A stretch of DNA of 64,000 bases from NCBI GenBank assembly GCA_900552465.1, contig URZO01000007.1:35123-99122 (forward strand). The letters are read 5' to 3'. The notes under the pieces are model-generated. The model searched no databases and was not told the DNA's origin. It saw only the letters and a list, made by a program, of their open reading frames with translations. Position numbers and translations under genes: made by a program. This DNA is from an uncultured Parabacteroides sp. GTDB taxonomy: Bacteria > Bacteroidota > Bacteroidia > Bacteroidales > Tannerellaceae. Position 1 is the stretch's first letter; each line of letters starts with the position of its first letter. Below, piece by piece: positions 1 through 8,918 of this stretch.

Positions 1-93
1 CGATATGATATATTCGATCAGCGGCCTGTATTTGCCGACATGAAACTCAAATTGTTTCTCTTCGGTGTTGTCTATTAGTTCATAATTTTCCAT
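1..93 (-). CDS. GNAT-like N-acetyltransferase, N-terminal fragment
   Basis: Partial gene on the minus strand: the ATG is at 91-93 and the rest lies beyond the left edge. The 31 visible residues begin MENYELIDNTEEKQFEF and continue with GKYRPLIEYI. A short 'N-x-E-E-K-x-F' strand followed by an 'xIEY' strand is typical of the small stand-alone GNAT acetyltransferases related to E. coli YidJ/YjdJ (COG2388). The family call is from resemblance only. The acyl-CoA binding motif is not in the window, so substrate and activity cannot be judged. It is divergent from the winged-helix gene at 327. Confidence 0.6.
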   Translation of the reverse strand, partial: MENYELIDNTEEKQFEFHVGKYRPLIEYIIS

Positions 94-326
94 CGCGTAT
101 TTGTTTTAATTGATGTTTAGTTTTATTTAGAACAATGTATGTAAAGAATTTGTTTTAGGGAGACTAAGATTTGTAAGGCGTTAATCCTTTTTCTTTCATT
201 TTAATGTTGATTTACACAGATTTATAAAACTATTTCGGGTGTATAATTGTTCATTTTTAAAGCTAAAAAGTATTTGGCTTTCTTAGGAAATGGTGAGGAA
301 TAATATACATTTAAAAACAAGGTGTT

Positions 327-551
327 ATGGACAAAAACGATGTTGTTTCAGAGGCCGGTCAGATCTGGTCTTTGTTGTCGGAAAGGAAAACTCTTTCCGT
401 TGAAAAGCTGGGAGAGATGACTCATCATCAAGAGTCTTTAGTTTGTTTGGCTTTAGGATGGTTGGTCAGGGAAAAGAAAGTGCGCCTGGTTGAGAAGAGC
501 GGTGTATTACATGCGGAATTGAATATTTCGATTCCTGAAATGTATTACTAA
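327..551 (+). CDS. Small winged-helix protein (DUF2582-like)
   Basis: This 74-residue protein is almost entirely one winged helix-turn-helix: an N-terminal helix (GQIWSLLSE), a short helix-turn-helix (LSVEKLGEMT ... LVCLALGWLVREKKV) and a beta wing (RLVEKSGVLHAEL). That order and length match the DUF2582 winged-helix family, common and uncharacterised in Bacteroidetes. It has no second domain to sense a ligand, so it may act as a minimal DNA-binding protein or in protein contacts. It is monocistronic, reads toward the GH38 gene and shares the terminator at 591-630. Confidence 0.75.
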   Translation: MDKNDVVSEAGQIWSLLSERKTLSVEKLGEMTHHQESLVCLALGWLVREKKVRLVEKSGVLHAELNISIPEMYY

Positions 552-590
552 AATCACACAGCAGTCTTTTTTATAAGATTATAGAAACTA

Positions 591-630
591 AAAAAGCCTG
601 CAAATTTTAATCTGCAGGCCTTTGATTTTA
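591..630. terminator. Bidirectional terminator between the winged-helix gene and GH38
   Basis: A 7-bp stem GCCTGCA (596-602) / TGCAGGC (613-619) is flanked by A-rich sequence on the left and T-rich sequence on the right, so it can end transcription from both converging genes. Confidence 0.8.
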
Positions 631-661
631 TGCTCAATGGAGAGAGCAAAAACAGTTCACT

Positions 662-3600
662 TTATTTGTAGACTTCAAATTCATAAATACGGGTATCGCG
701 GCTTCCTGTTTTCTGCGTGGGTTGTGTAACCAGCAGGCGCAAGTAACGGACTGATTCCGGTTTGGCGAGTAAACTAATTGCCTCATTTTTACGGTTACCT
801 TCCAATACACTTAATGTTTTCCAATCTTCATTCAAGTTGTTTCTGCCCTGAAGGAAACAAGTCCCGGTAATATAAGATTGTTCCTCATTCCCGGCATTGA
901 CCAGCTTCCAGCTACTTATCGTTTGAACAGTACCCAAGTCAAAATCGACATGACTCGGAATACCCGAAATATCACACCATTTTGTCTCTGCGTTACCGTC
1001 GATCATGTGTTCGGGAGACTCCTCTTCGTTTACAAAACCGGAACATGCAATGATCTTAGCCCCTTTCATCAAGTTCTCTTTTGCAACTTCTTTTGCAACC
1101 TCTCTCGGTCTTATTGCCGAACGGAATAGTTCGGAAGCAACAGCAATCTGCTTATTGTCTTCTTTAGCAGCCGTTACGGCAAATAGAACTATGTTCTTTT
1201 TGTCCGGCAAGATCAGGCTTGTGGCCCCTTTAGGAATATCCATGCCGAACTTGAACATATAGGTATATTCATAAGCCTGGTCTCCGTTGGGAGAGTGACG
1301 GTGAGTTCCGACATAAGCGATGTCTCCGTCTTTCAGGAAACCTTCCGTATGTCCCAAATGTCCCCATTGACCGATAAAGCCGGTATATTCGGGAACCGTA
1401 ATCTCCTGTTCGGAGTTACCCAGGCGGAATGTTCCGGTGCAATCACCTTCCGTAGAAGCTGCCAGGAAATAGATACGGTTGAAATTATTTCCGGCAGGCA
1501 GCTGGATGGTGTCTCCCTGACAGGCTAAACCATTGAAAGATTCTTTGTCTCCCAAGTCGAACGAGATGTTACCGGTATGGATTGTCTCCGGCAGCAGTTC
1601 GGCAGCATAGGAATAGCCGGAGCTAAAGTTACCCTCTCTGCGGAACTCATTCCAGCTCACGCACTTCTTGTTGAATTTCAGAGGAACATGAGCATATTGC
1701 ACTTCTTTGACCGGATTGCCGGACGGTTTGAGTTTTACCTTGAAGGTCTTAATGGAATAAGGCTTGATGGATATCTGCAATTTGTTTCCGTCAAAAAGCG
1801 CTTTGCCGATTGTTTTCTCGGTCCCGTCTGCTTCGCTGGCGCTTTGGATGGCGCCGGCAAAACTGATCTCGGCGGTCTGTTCCTTCTCGCCGCTGGTTTC
1901 GTATAGGCGGATTACCAACTCGTCCGAAGATTCAGCCTTCTTCAGTGTCTTTACGACCACACTGTTGTTGTCCGAGCTGGCGAAAGTAAACGATTTACCT
2001 AACTGTCCGGGATGTTTATCTGCGACGAAGGCTGTTAACGGCTGATTCAGTTCGTCTGCTCTCAGAACAGTCTTTGATTTATCCAAAGCTCCGGAATGAG
2101 GCAGCAGGCTGTAAGTGAAATGGTGGTAGCCGAAATCCTGGCGGTTCTGATAGGTATAATTATTCTTTGTCTGTGGAGTATGGAGCAAAGTCAGACGGAT
2201 CGTATTGTCGTTCGGTTTATCCCATCCGTATTTACTGTCGTTGAGGATAGAAACACCATAGCTGTTTCCTTTGTCAGTCAGGTCCGCCCAATACTGGGCA
2301 TACACCTCGTAGGCGGTTATCGTATTGTTGCCTCGTTTCACACTCCCGATCCCCAGGTCATAAGTCGCTTCCGGGTTCGATACGCTCAACGGGAATTCAG
2401 CTTTCAGCAATGAGTTGGTAGACTGCCAGTCTACTTCATTATAGAAGTCGATGCGGTTGGCGCGGGGACCTTCGAACAAACGGATATACTGTTTAAAGAC
2501 AGATTGTCCGTGACGTTTCTCTACGCAAAGCGCTTTTCTCAACTCTCCGTTCTCTACTAATGAGATTTTTACATCTTCGGTGATGGAAACCGGTTCACGG
2601 TCTACGGTTTCCTTCATGATTTCCCAGGCAGGCCAGTTATACGATTGGTTTTCTGTAAAGAGAGCCAAACGGATGGCCTTTCCTCCTTTCACCAGTTCCT
2701 TGTTGTTTTTCTTGTCGAGGAGAGAAACGATATCGCCGTTTTTATCCAATGTGATCTTATATAAAGAGTTTTCCAGTGTGTTAACGTCTGCCGATTGCGA
2801 CACGGACGTCGAACCGCCTTCACGCACATCATAAACAACATAGCCGGTAGCCGGGACAGCCGCAGAGATCAATACATGGGCCTTTCCGTTTTCGTACGAG
2901 AGCAACTGGGCAGGGACTTTCTTCCCTTTCTCATCATAGACCGTCACGCCTTTGGGGGCTTTAGGCATATCCAATATAACTTCGGCCAGATCAGTTACGG
3001 GGAAAGCATGTGCGTTGTAAAGGATGACCGGAGTCCCTTTCACCCGCGTGTCCAATTGGCCGGCAATGCCGTTTACAGATGAAGTCAATACACCGGCGAA
3101 CTGTTTCAATGCGATCAGTTCGTCGTTCCATGAAAATTCGTATGCTCTCGGAATACTGGTTCCTGTCAGGTCATCATGGAACTGGTGGACGATAAAGCGG
3201 CGCCAGGCTTCTGTCAGCGTGCTCAGCGGATAGTCATTCGTTCCTAACCAGTCAGCTGCAACAGCTGCATTCTCGGCCGCATTGGCCAGTACTTCGTTCT
3301 GGCGGTTGTATGCTTTCATGGCTGCTTCCGAAGTATAGCAGCCGGTGCCATGCACGTCCATCAACAGCTCTCCGTTGAAAACCGGCAATTCCGGATGATT
3401 CTTGTAAGGCATGAAATCCTTGAACAACTGGTCGCTGGTAGCACTGATCACCTCGACGGGTCCATCTCCCTTGATCCCTTTTTCAACAGAACGGACAGAG
3501 GCTAAGTTCGGAGAACCACCCGTGTCGCCCGTCCCATAATAGCGGTATACGATGTTAAGAGGATCACGTTGGCTCAGTTCCAGCAGGTATTTGCTGTTGG

Positions 3601-4267
3601 AAAGATCTTCGTCTCTCCATCTTCTGCCATAATCATAACCGTGTGCCAGCATGATGGAAGAACCATCCACACCTTGCCACAGCCCGATGAGGAACGGATG
3701 TTTGCTATCTCCGTAGAACGGATGGTTACGCCAGTCGAGTTTCTGCGAAGAAAAGCCGATCAGCCCGCAATGGCTGGCAATCGTCGGCAATGTCCATCCG
3801 AAGCCGAAGCAGTCCGGTAGGAATATGTCCGTGCTTTCCACGCCGAACTCATTGCGGTAGTATTCCTGTCCGAGCGTAATGTTACGGATGAACGATTCGG
3901 GAGAAGGGATCAAGGCATCGGTCGCGTCCCAGCTGCTGCCGGAGATATGCCAGCGTCCGTTCTTTACGTATTCCTTTAACTCCTCATACTGGGCTGGGTA
4001 ATATTCCTTCATCCAGGCATATTTTACTCCTCCCTCGAAGTTGAACACATAGTTGGGATAACGTTTCAGCAGAAACAAATTCTGGTTAAGCGTGTTCCAC
4101 ACGTACTCTTTGATTGTTGTCTGGACGTCCCAATTCCATTGGGTGTCTAAGTGGGCATCGGCAACCATATAGGCCTTTGCCTTTTTCTCTTGCTTGTCTG
4201 TTTGGGCGAACAAGGAATTTCCGCTCGAAAGGATTGCGAGCGAAAGAATAGCAATTCGTAATTTCAT
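662..4267 (-). CDS. Secreted GH38 alpha-mannosidase with C-terminal F5/8-type domain
   Basis: This protein of 1201 residues has a signal peptide (1-21, ending LFAQ). The GH38 catalytic domain starts at once: DAHLDTQWNW carries the zinc ligands H39 and D41, and LPDCFGFGWTLP holds the probable nucleophile D152. Middle alpha-mannosidase and beta-sandwich domains follow to about residue 1040. The last ~130 residues look like a discoidin/F5/8 type C carbohydrate-binding domain (GNAETKWCD, VDFDLGTVQTI, ends EFEVYK). The likely role is release of alpha-mannose from N-glycans or mannans in the periplasm or at the surface. No SusC/SusD pair is adjacent, so it is not in a classic utilisation locus. The long C-terminal extension is unusual compared with cytosolic GH38 enzymes. 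Confidence 0.92.
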   Translation of the reverse strand: MKLRIAILSLAILSSGNSLFAQTDKQEKKAKAYMVADAHLDTQWNWDVQTTIKEYVWNTLNQNLFLLKRYPNYVFNFEGGVKYAWMKEYYPAQYEELKEYVKNGRWHISGSSWDATDALIPSPESFIRNITLGQEYYRNEFGVESTDIFLPDCFGFGWTLPTIASHCGLIGFSSQKLDWRNHPFYGDSKHPFLIGLWQGVDGSSIMLAHGYDYGRRWRDEDLSNSKYLLELSQRDPLNIVYRYYGTGDTGGSPNLASVRSVEKGIKGDGPVEVISATSDQLFKDFMPYKNHPELPVFNGELLMDVHGTGCYTSEAAMKAYNRQNEVLANAAENAAVAADWLGTNDYPLSTLTEAWRRFIVHQFHDDLTGTSIPRAYEFSWNDELIALKQFAGVLTSSVNGIAGQLDTRVKGTPVILYNAHAFPVTDLAEVILDMPKAPKGVTVYDEKGKKVPAQLLSYENGKAHVLISAAVPATGYVVYDVREGGSTSVSQSADVNTLENSLYKITLDKNGDIVSLLDKKNNKELVKGGKAIRLALFTENQSYNWPAWEIMKETVDREPVSITEDVKISLVENGELRKALCVEKRHGQSVFKQYIRLFEGPRANRIDFYNEVDWQSTNSLLKAEFPLSVSNPEATYDLGIGSVKRGNNTITAYEVYAQYWADLTDKGNSYGVSILNDSKYGWDKPNDNTIRLTLLHTPQTKNNYTYQNRQDFGYHHFTYSLLPHSGALDKSKTVLRADELNQPLTAFVADKHPGQLGKSFTFASSDNNSVVVKTLKKAESSDELVIRLYETSGEKEQTAEISFAGAIQSASEADGTEKTIGKALFDGNKLQISIKPYSIKTFKVKLKPSGNPVKEVQYAHVPLKFNKKCVSWNEFRREGNFSSGYSYAAELLPETIHTGNISFDLGDKESFNGLACQGDTIQLPAGNNFNRIYFLAASTEGDCTGTFRLGNSEQEITVPEYTGFIGQWGHLGHTEGFLKDGDIAYVGTHRHSPNGDQAYEYTYMFKFGMDIPKGATSLILPDKKNIVLFAVTAAKEDNKQIAVASELFRSAIRPREVAKEVAKENLMKGAKIIACSGFVNEEESPEHMIDGNAETKWCDISGIPSHVDFDLGTVQTISSWKLVNAGNEEQSYITGTCFLQGRNNLNEDWKTLSVLEGNRKNEAISLLAKPESVRYLRLLVTQPTQKTGSRDTRIYEFEVYK

Positions 4268-4505
4268 TTGTCTAAAGAATTTAAGTATGCAAATATATTA
4301 TGAATTATTTGAATAATTCCCGGAAATAAAGAAAAACTCATTTTTGTCAGGTATGAACCTCTGACATAAGGCTGGTCTGATATTATAGACATCAGTATGG
4401 TTTTGACGGATCATAGTTATGGTTTGCCTGAGCCAAAACTATGAGACAGGAATGTGTAAGTGCCGTTTTTATGAATGTGAAAGATGAAGTAACAGGATTA
4501 ATTAT

Positions 4506-4513
4506 TAATTTTG
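4506..4513 (+). promoter_or_regulatory. -7 element for the DUF4250 gene
   Basis: TAATTTTG fits the Bacteroidetes -7 consensus TAnnTTTG and sits 26 bp before the ATG at 4540. No clear TTG is seen about 20 bp upstream. Confidence 0.55.
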
Positions 4514-4539
4514 CACCCGGTTATAGAAAATGATGAATT

Positions 4540-4716
4540 ATGACACTGCCGGAAGATCCGATGATGCTGTTTAGCGTCATCAACATGAAATTACGTGATA
4601 ATTACTCTTCACTTGATGAATTGTGTGATGATATGCACATTAAGAAGGAAACACTTGTCCAAAGACTGAAGAACGTCGGATTCGAGTATAGCCAGGAAAA
4701 TAACAAGTTCTGGTAA
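4540..4716 (+). CDS. DUF4250 small protein
   Basis: This 58-residue protein starts MTLPEDPMMLFSVINMKLRD and ends with SQENNKFW. The pattern LPxDPxMLxSxxNMKLRDxYxSLDxLCxD, then a helix and GFEYxxExNxF, is the whole of the DUF4250 family, found in Bacteroidetes and Firmicutes and without known function. The helix layout (SLDELCDDMHIKKETLVQRLKNVGF) suggests a small helix-turn-helix-like fold. The ATG at 4540 is chosen because the family starts there and a -7 promoter lies 26 bp upstream; ATGs at 4530 and 4533 fall in a different reading frame or add no conserved residues. Confidence 0.85.
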   Translation: MTLPEDPMMLFSVINMKLRDNYSSLDELCDDMHIKKETLVQRLKNVGFEYSQENNKFW

Positions 4717-4805
4717 TTCGATTCTTCGAAATCATATTGAAAATGCAGGTTGTCGTTTGAAGGATAACCTGTATTTTTTTGTACATTAGTCCCGTCAATA
4801 GTATT

Positions 4806-5915
4806 ATGGTTATGAATAGTTGTGGATATGAAAAAACAAAGATAGCGTGGTTTGTTGGGATACTCATGCTGTTTGCTTCGTGTACCTCCGGTGTTCGGAC
4901 GGGATTAAGTGAGAAAGAACTGTTAGGGAAACGAATCTTTTTTGACGAGTCGCTATCGGAACCGGCCGGGCAATCTTGCGGGACCTGCCATGAACCGACA
5001 AAAGGCTTTGCCGATAAAGATGGGCGAATTGCATCGGAAGGAGCCGTGCAAGGTTTGTTCAGTAACCGGAACGCCATGACTTGCTCATACGTGGCGTATG
5101 TTCCGGCTCTGTATTACGATGACGAAGAGGAGACATACGTCGGTGGATTATTCTGGGACGGGCGCGTGAACTCTTTGGAAGAACAGGCCGGACAACCTTT
5201 CATCAATCCGCTGGAGATGGGTAATAAGGACAGCCGGATGGTTGTAGAGAAGTTTCGCCGTACGACTTACTATTCCGATTTTGTCCGTCTTTATGGCGAG
5301 ATAGCGTCTGATGATTCTCTTTTTGTAAAATTATTGGATGCATTGGCTGCCTATGAGCGTTCGGTCGAAGTCAATCCCTATACATCGAAATATGATGCGT
5401 ATCTGGCGGGAAAATGCAAACTGACCGGACAGGAGATGGAAGGGCTGGCCTTATTTAAAGAAAAAGGGCTGTGTGCCGAATGCCATGTCCTGGAGAAAGA
5501 CGAGCGTGCCGGTCGCGTTCTGTTTACTGACCATACGTATGATAACCTGGGCATTCCTTCCAATCCGGATAATCCTTTTTTTCAAGTTCCGCCTCCTTAT
5601 AATACGGTCGGGCGTGATACGATGGATCTGGGGCTGGGTGCTTTTCTGGGTGACAGTGCTGAATTCGGCAAGTTTCGTGTACCCACTTTGCGCAATATTG
5701 CTTTGACTGCCCCTTATGGACATAATGGCTATTTTAAGACACTCGAAGAGATTGTTCATTTTTATAACGTGCGTGATGTGGAAGATTATCCGGCACCTGA
5801 ATATGCCGCAACGGTCAACCGGGATGAGTTGGGGAACCTGGGGCTCAGCCCGGAAGAAGAGGCTGCTATCGTAGCTTTTATGTGTACGTTGACTGACGGC
5901 TATCAGCATGATTAG
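4806..5915 (+). CDS. Di-haem cytochrome c peroxidase lipoprotein
   Basis: A MauG/CcpA-type di-haem peroxidase of about 369 residues. Two CxxCH haem sites are visible: CGTCH near residue 58 and CAECH in the second half. Between and after them are family features such as FFDESLSEPAGQSC, FWDGRVNSLEEQAG, FRVPTLRNIALTAPYGHNG and the Met-rich distal region. The N terminus is a lipoprotein signal (membrane stretch, then LFASC), so it is probably anchored in the periplasm, where it would reduce hydrogen peroxide with electrons from the respiratory chain. ATG 4806 or 4812 can both start it; a TTG at 4779 is open in frame but adds no sensible signal peptide. It is single, between DUF4250 and an esterase. 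Confidence 0.88.
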   Translation: MVMNSCGYEKTKIAWFVGILMLFASCTSGVRTGLSEKELLGKRIFFDESLSEPAGQSCGTCHEPTKGFADKDGRIASEGAVQGLFSNRNAMTCSYVAYVPALYYDDEEETYVGGLFWDGRVNSLEEQAGQPFINPLEMGNKDSRMVVEKFRRTTYYSDFVRLYGEIASDDSLFVKLLDALAAYERSVEVNPYTSKYDAYLAGKCKLTGQEMEGLALFKEKGLCAECHVLEKDERAGRVLFTDHTYDNLGIPSNPDNPFFQVPPPYNTVGRDTMDLGLGAFLGDSAEFGKFRVPTLRNIALTAPYGHNGYFKTLEEIVHFYNVRDVEDYPAPEYAATVNRDELGNLGLSPEEEAAIVAFMCTLTDGYQHD

Positions 5916-5939
5916 GCATTGTCTGCAAGCAGATTTTCC

Positions 5940-5970
5940 TTTGCGTGAATTGTCCTTTTTTATACATTTG
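5940..5970 (+). promoter_or_regulatory. Promoter of the esterase gene
   Basis: TTTG (5940-5943), 19-bp spacer, TAcaTTTG (5963-5970): both Bacteroidetes promoter elements at normal spacing, 39 bp before the ATG at 6010. Confidence 0.75.
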
Positions 5971-6009
5971 CCGGGACTTAGTAAATAACTTAATTTGTAG
6001 ATTAAAACC

Positions 6010-6816
6010 ATGAAACTTAAATTCTCTTTTCTGGCTGTTTTTGCACTGGTTGTCTTTTCAGTAAAAGGTGCTGTTGTCGATACGCTGGCTGTTTATAGCG
6101 ATGCGATGAAAAAGAATGTCCAGGTAGTTGTCGTCTCTCCGGAGAATAACCGGTCGCCTAAGCCTGTGATCTATCTGTTGCACGGATATGGCGGGGATGC
6201 GAAGAGCTGGGTTTCCATGAAACCGGAGTTGAAAGATATTGCAGACCGCGATAATCTGATTTTTGTTTGTCCTGACGGTAAGAACAGTTGGTATTGGGAT
6301 AGCCCGAAAGATCCTTCGTATCGTTATGAGACATTCGTTTCGGGGGAATTGGTTAAGTATATCGACTCTAAATATCCGACAGTCAAGAATCGTTCCGGTC
6401 GTGCCATTACCGGATTGAGCATGGGTGGACATGGGGCTATGTGGTTGGCTTTCCGCCATAAAGACGTGTTCGGGGCAGTTGGCAGCACCAGTGGCGGTGT
6501 CGATATCCGTCCGTTTCCGAATAACTGGGAAATGAGCAAGCAATTGGGGAATGAGAGCGATAACCAGGAAATATGGAACAGCCATACTGCAATCAACCAG
6601 ATCGACCGTATCAAGAATGGGGAACTGGCTATTATCTTTGATTGCGGTTACAGTGATTTCTTTTTTGAGGTGAACAATGATTTCCACAAGAAGCTGCTGA
6701 AGTATAAGATCGATCATGATTTCCTGGTCCGCCCCGGGGGCCATAACGGGGAGTATTGGAAAAACTCGATCGATTATCAGATCATGTTCTTCAAGAAATT
6801 CTTTGATAAGAAATAA
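6010..6816 (+). CDS. Secreted alpha/beta-hydrolase, esterase D family
   Basis: This 268-residue protein has a signal peptide (about 1-20) and a putative-esterase (PF00756) fold. Visible parts are the oxyanion-side strand VIYLLHGYGGDAKSW, the nucleophile elbow GLSMGG (Ser137), a probable acid in FDCGYSDFF and the catalytic His in PGGHNGEYW. Related proteins are feruloyl or acetyl xylan esterases, S-formylglutathione hydrolases and siderophore esterases. Export points to a polysaccharide ester or a small extracellular ester as substrate, but the exact one cannot be read from sequence. It is monocistronic with its own promoter and a strong terminator. Confidence 0.88.
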   Translation: MKLKFSFLAVFALVVFSVKGAVVDTLAVYSDAMKKNVQVVVVSPENNRSPKPVIYLLHGYGGDAKSWVSMKPELKDIADRDNLIFVCPDGKNSWYWDSPKDPSYRYETFVSGELVKYIDSKYPTVKNRSGRAITGLSMGGHGAMWLAFRHKDVFGAVGSTSGGVDIRPFPNNWEMSKQLGNESDNQEIWNSHTAINQIDRIKNGELAIIFDCGYSDFFFEVNNDFHKKLLKYKIDHDFLVRPGGHNGEYWKNSIDYQIMFFKKFFDKK

Positions 6817-6822
6817 TGTCAT

Positions 6823-6858
6823 AAAAGTTTCACCCTAACAAAAGGGTGAAACTTTTTT
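6823..6858. terminator. Strong bidirectional terminator
   Basis: A perfect 14-bp stem (6823-6836 / 6843-6856), 6-nt loop AACAAA, with A and T runs on the two sides. It ends the esterase gene and, on the other strand, fhs; the fhs stop codon begins inside its T run. Confidence 0.9.
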
Positions 6859-8524
6859 AACTCAATCCTTCGATCACACCATCCACGATGTCGATCCGTT
6901 TGGCCTGCGGGTCTTTGGGAAGCCCTGGCATACGCATGATCTCGCCCATGATTACGACAATCATTTCCGCACCATTATTGATGATTATATCGCGTACTTT
7001 CATTTCGAAGTCTTTGGCAACCCCATAGGCTTTCGGATCGGAAGAGAATGAATATTGCGTCTTTGCAATACAAATCGGGTAGTGGGAGATTCCCAGGCTT
7101 TCGATCTGTTTGATTTTCTTGTCGGCTAACGTTGTGTAGACGACGGATGCGGCCCCGTAGATCTGTTCGGAGACCTTTTTGATCTTGGTACGGATCGGCT
7201 CGTTGTCTTCATATATATAGGTAAGCGGAGCGGATGGTTTCTTTTCTATGGTGTCGACAACCAGTCTGGCCAGTTCCGCACCTCCTTCGCCACCTGCTGC
7301 AAATACGTTATTCATGCAGAATCCTACACCGATCTCACGGCAGTGTTCGGCCACCAGTTCGATTTCTTCGTCTGTGTCGGATGCATATTTGTTGAAAGTA
7401 ACGATTACTTCCTGTCCGAAGCGCTTCATGTTTTCAACATGTTTGTCCAGATTGGCAAAACCGTTCTTCAGCCCTTCGATGTTCGGTTCTTTGATTTTGT
7501 CTTCCGGCACACCGCCATGTAGTTTCAGGCTTTGTGCCGTTGCGACGATAACAGTCAGTTTCGGGGTCAGTCCGGCTTTCCGGCATTTGATATCGAAAAA
7601 CTTTTCCGCACCGAGGTCTGCACCGAAGCCAGCCTCTGTCACGACATAGTCACCGTATGTGAGTGCCATTTTGGTCGCCAGGATCGAATTGCAACCGTGC
7701 GCGATGTTGGCAAACGGGCCTCCGTGTACGAATGCGGCGGTATTTTCGGTTGTCTGTACCAGATTAGGCAGAAGGGCGTCTTTCAGCAAGACGGTGATGG
7801 CGCCTGCCACGCCCAGATCGTTTACTGTAAATGGGTTACCATCGTATGAATATCCCAAAAGGATATTGCCGACACGGCGTTTCAAGTCTTCAATATCCGT
7901 GGCCAGACAAAGAATCGCCATGATTTCGGAAGCGGGAGTAATATCGAAACCGGTTTCCGTCGGAACACCGTTGGCTGAACCTCCCAGCCCGGAAACGATA
8001 TTCCGCAAACTGCGGTCGTTTACGTCCAGCACGCGTTTCCATTTGATTTCTTTCAGGCCTTCGCAGGTGTTGCGGGTCTGGTAAATGTAGTTGTCCAACA
8101 GGGCTGTGATCATATTATGTGCAGAGGTTACCGCATGAAAGTCGCCTGTGAAATGGAGGTTGATGTTCTCCATAGGCAATACTTGCGAATAGCCGCCTCC
8201 GGCTGCCCCGCCTTTCATTCCGAAACACGGGCCCAGTGAAGGTTCGCGCAGGGCGACAATCGCTTTCTTCCCGATTTTGTTCAGCCCCAACGTAAGACCG
8301 ATCGAAACGGTAGTCTTACCGATACCGGCCTTGGTCGGGGTAATGGCTGTTACCAGGATCAGGTTATGTTCCTTGATTTTTTTCTCGTCGATCAGGTGAA
8401 GGGGGATTTTGGCAATATATCTGCCGTAGTTCTGAACTTCTTCACGCGGAATGCCTAATCCGCCTGCGATCTCCTTTATTTTGCGCAGGGAAACCTCCCT
8501 TGCAATTTCTATGTCCGATTTCAT
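6857..8524 (-). CDS. fhs: Formate--tetrahydrofolate ligase
   Basis: This 555-residue protein is full length for formyltetrahydrofolate synthetase, which joins formate to tetrahydrofolate using ATP in cytosolic one-carbon metabolism. The nucleotide loop TPTKAGIGKT lies at about 63-72, and the family signatures GMKGGAAGGGYSQV and FAxGGEGG (as FAAGGEGGAEL) are present. In gut Bacteroidales it feeds formate into purine and serine/glycine pathways. It is single, with a well-formed promoter upstream (8550-8582) and a shared terminator. Confidence 0.97.
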   Translation of the reverse strand: MKSDIEIAREVSLRKIKEIAGGLGIPREEVQNYGRYIAKIPLHLIDEKKIKEHNLILVTAITPTKAGIGKTTVSIGLTLGLNKIGKKAIVALREPSLGPCFGMKGGAAGGGYSQVLPMENINLHFTGDFHAVTSAHNMITALLDNYIYQTRNTCEGLKEIKWKRVLDVNDRSLRNIVSGLGGSANGVPTETGFDITPASEIMAILCLATDIEDLKRRVGNILLGYSYDGNPFTVNDLGVAGAITVLLKDALLPNLVQTTENTAAFVHGGPFANIAHGCNSILATKMALTYGDYVVTEAGFGADLGAEKFFDIKCRKAGLTPKLTVIVATAQSLKLHGGVPEDKIKEPNIEGLKNGFANLDKHVENMKRFGQEVIVTFNKYASDTDEEIELVAEHCREIGVGFCMNNVFAAGGEGGAELARLVVDTIEKKPSAPLTYIYEDNEPIRTKIKKVSEQIYGAASVVYTTLADKKIKQIESLGISHYPICIAKTQYSFSSDPKAYGVAKDFEMKVRDIIINNGAEMIVVIMGEIMRMPGLPKDPQAKRIDIVDGVIEGLS

Positions 8525-8549
8525 GCTTGATGTAAGTTTAAGTGAGAAA

Positions 8550-8582
8550 CAAATGTAGTTATATTTTTATATAATAACAAAA
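8550..8582 (-). promoter_or_regulatory. fhs promoter
   Basis: On the minus strand TTTTG (8578-8582), a 20-bp spacer, then TACATTTG (8550-8557), a textbook Bacteroidetes sigma promoter 25 bp before the fhs ATG. Confidence 0.8.
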
Positions 8583-8803
8583 TGAAAAGATTTATAGTTG
8601 TTGACTTACAAGCCTTTGTTGAAACAGATGTCAAATTGATAATTGATGATAAAAAAGAGGATAGGTGAGCATTGTGTAATGCTTATATGTTGTTTTCTTG
8701 TTATTTTGCAAACTTGAGTTGACAGAATATGGCCTTTTGGTTATTTTCAGTCTTAAAGAATTATAAAATATGGAAGTGGTGGTGCTGTTTGTGATAATTT
8801 GTT

Positions 8804-8811
8804 TATATTTG
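8804..8811 (+). promoter_or_regulatory. -7 element for the 148-residue orphan gene
   Basis: TATATTTG matches TAnnTTTG. It predicts an mRNA leader of about 100 nt before the ATG at 8919. No TTG is seen at the expected upstream spacing. Confidence 0.5.
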
Positions 8812-8918
8812 CAGCGTCACGATGATAAAATGAAACAAACATAGAATTAAATGTGATAAAAAGTAATTGGTATAACAAATAAAAGGACTTCGGTTTATGT
8901 AATAAAGGAGATTTGATT

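Larger units (their letters stand above)
8525..8918. other. 394-bp divergent intergenic region
   Basis: AT-rich region between fhs (minus) and the orphan gene at 8919 (plus). It holds the fhs promoter on the left and a -7 element for the plus gene on the right. The central ~200 bp shows no convincing ORF, hairpin or repeat. Confidence 0.6.

Noticed and set aside
4430..4455. Hairpin CATAGTT...AACTATG as a terminator or regulatory RNA
   Set aside because: Only 7 bp with a long loop and no T run; it belongs to no clear transcript end.
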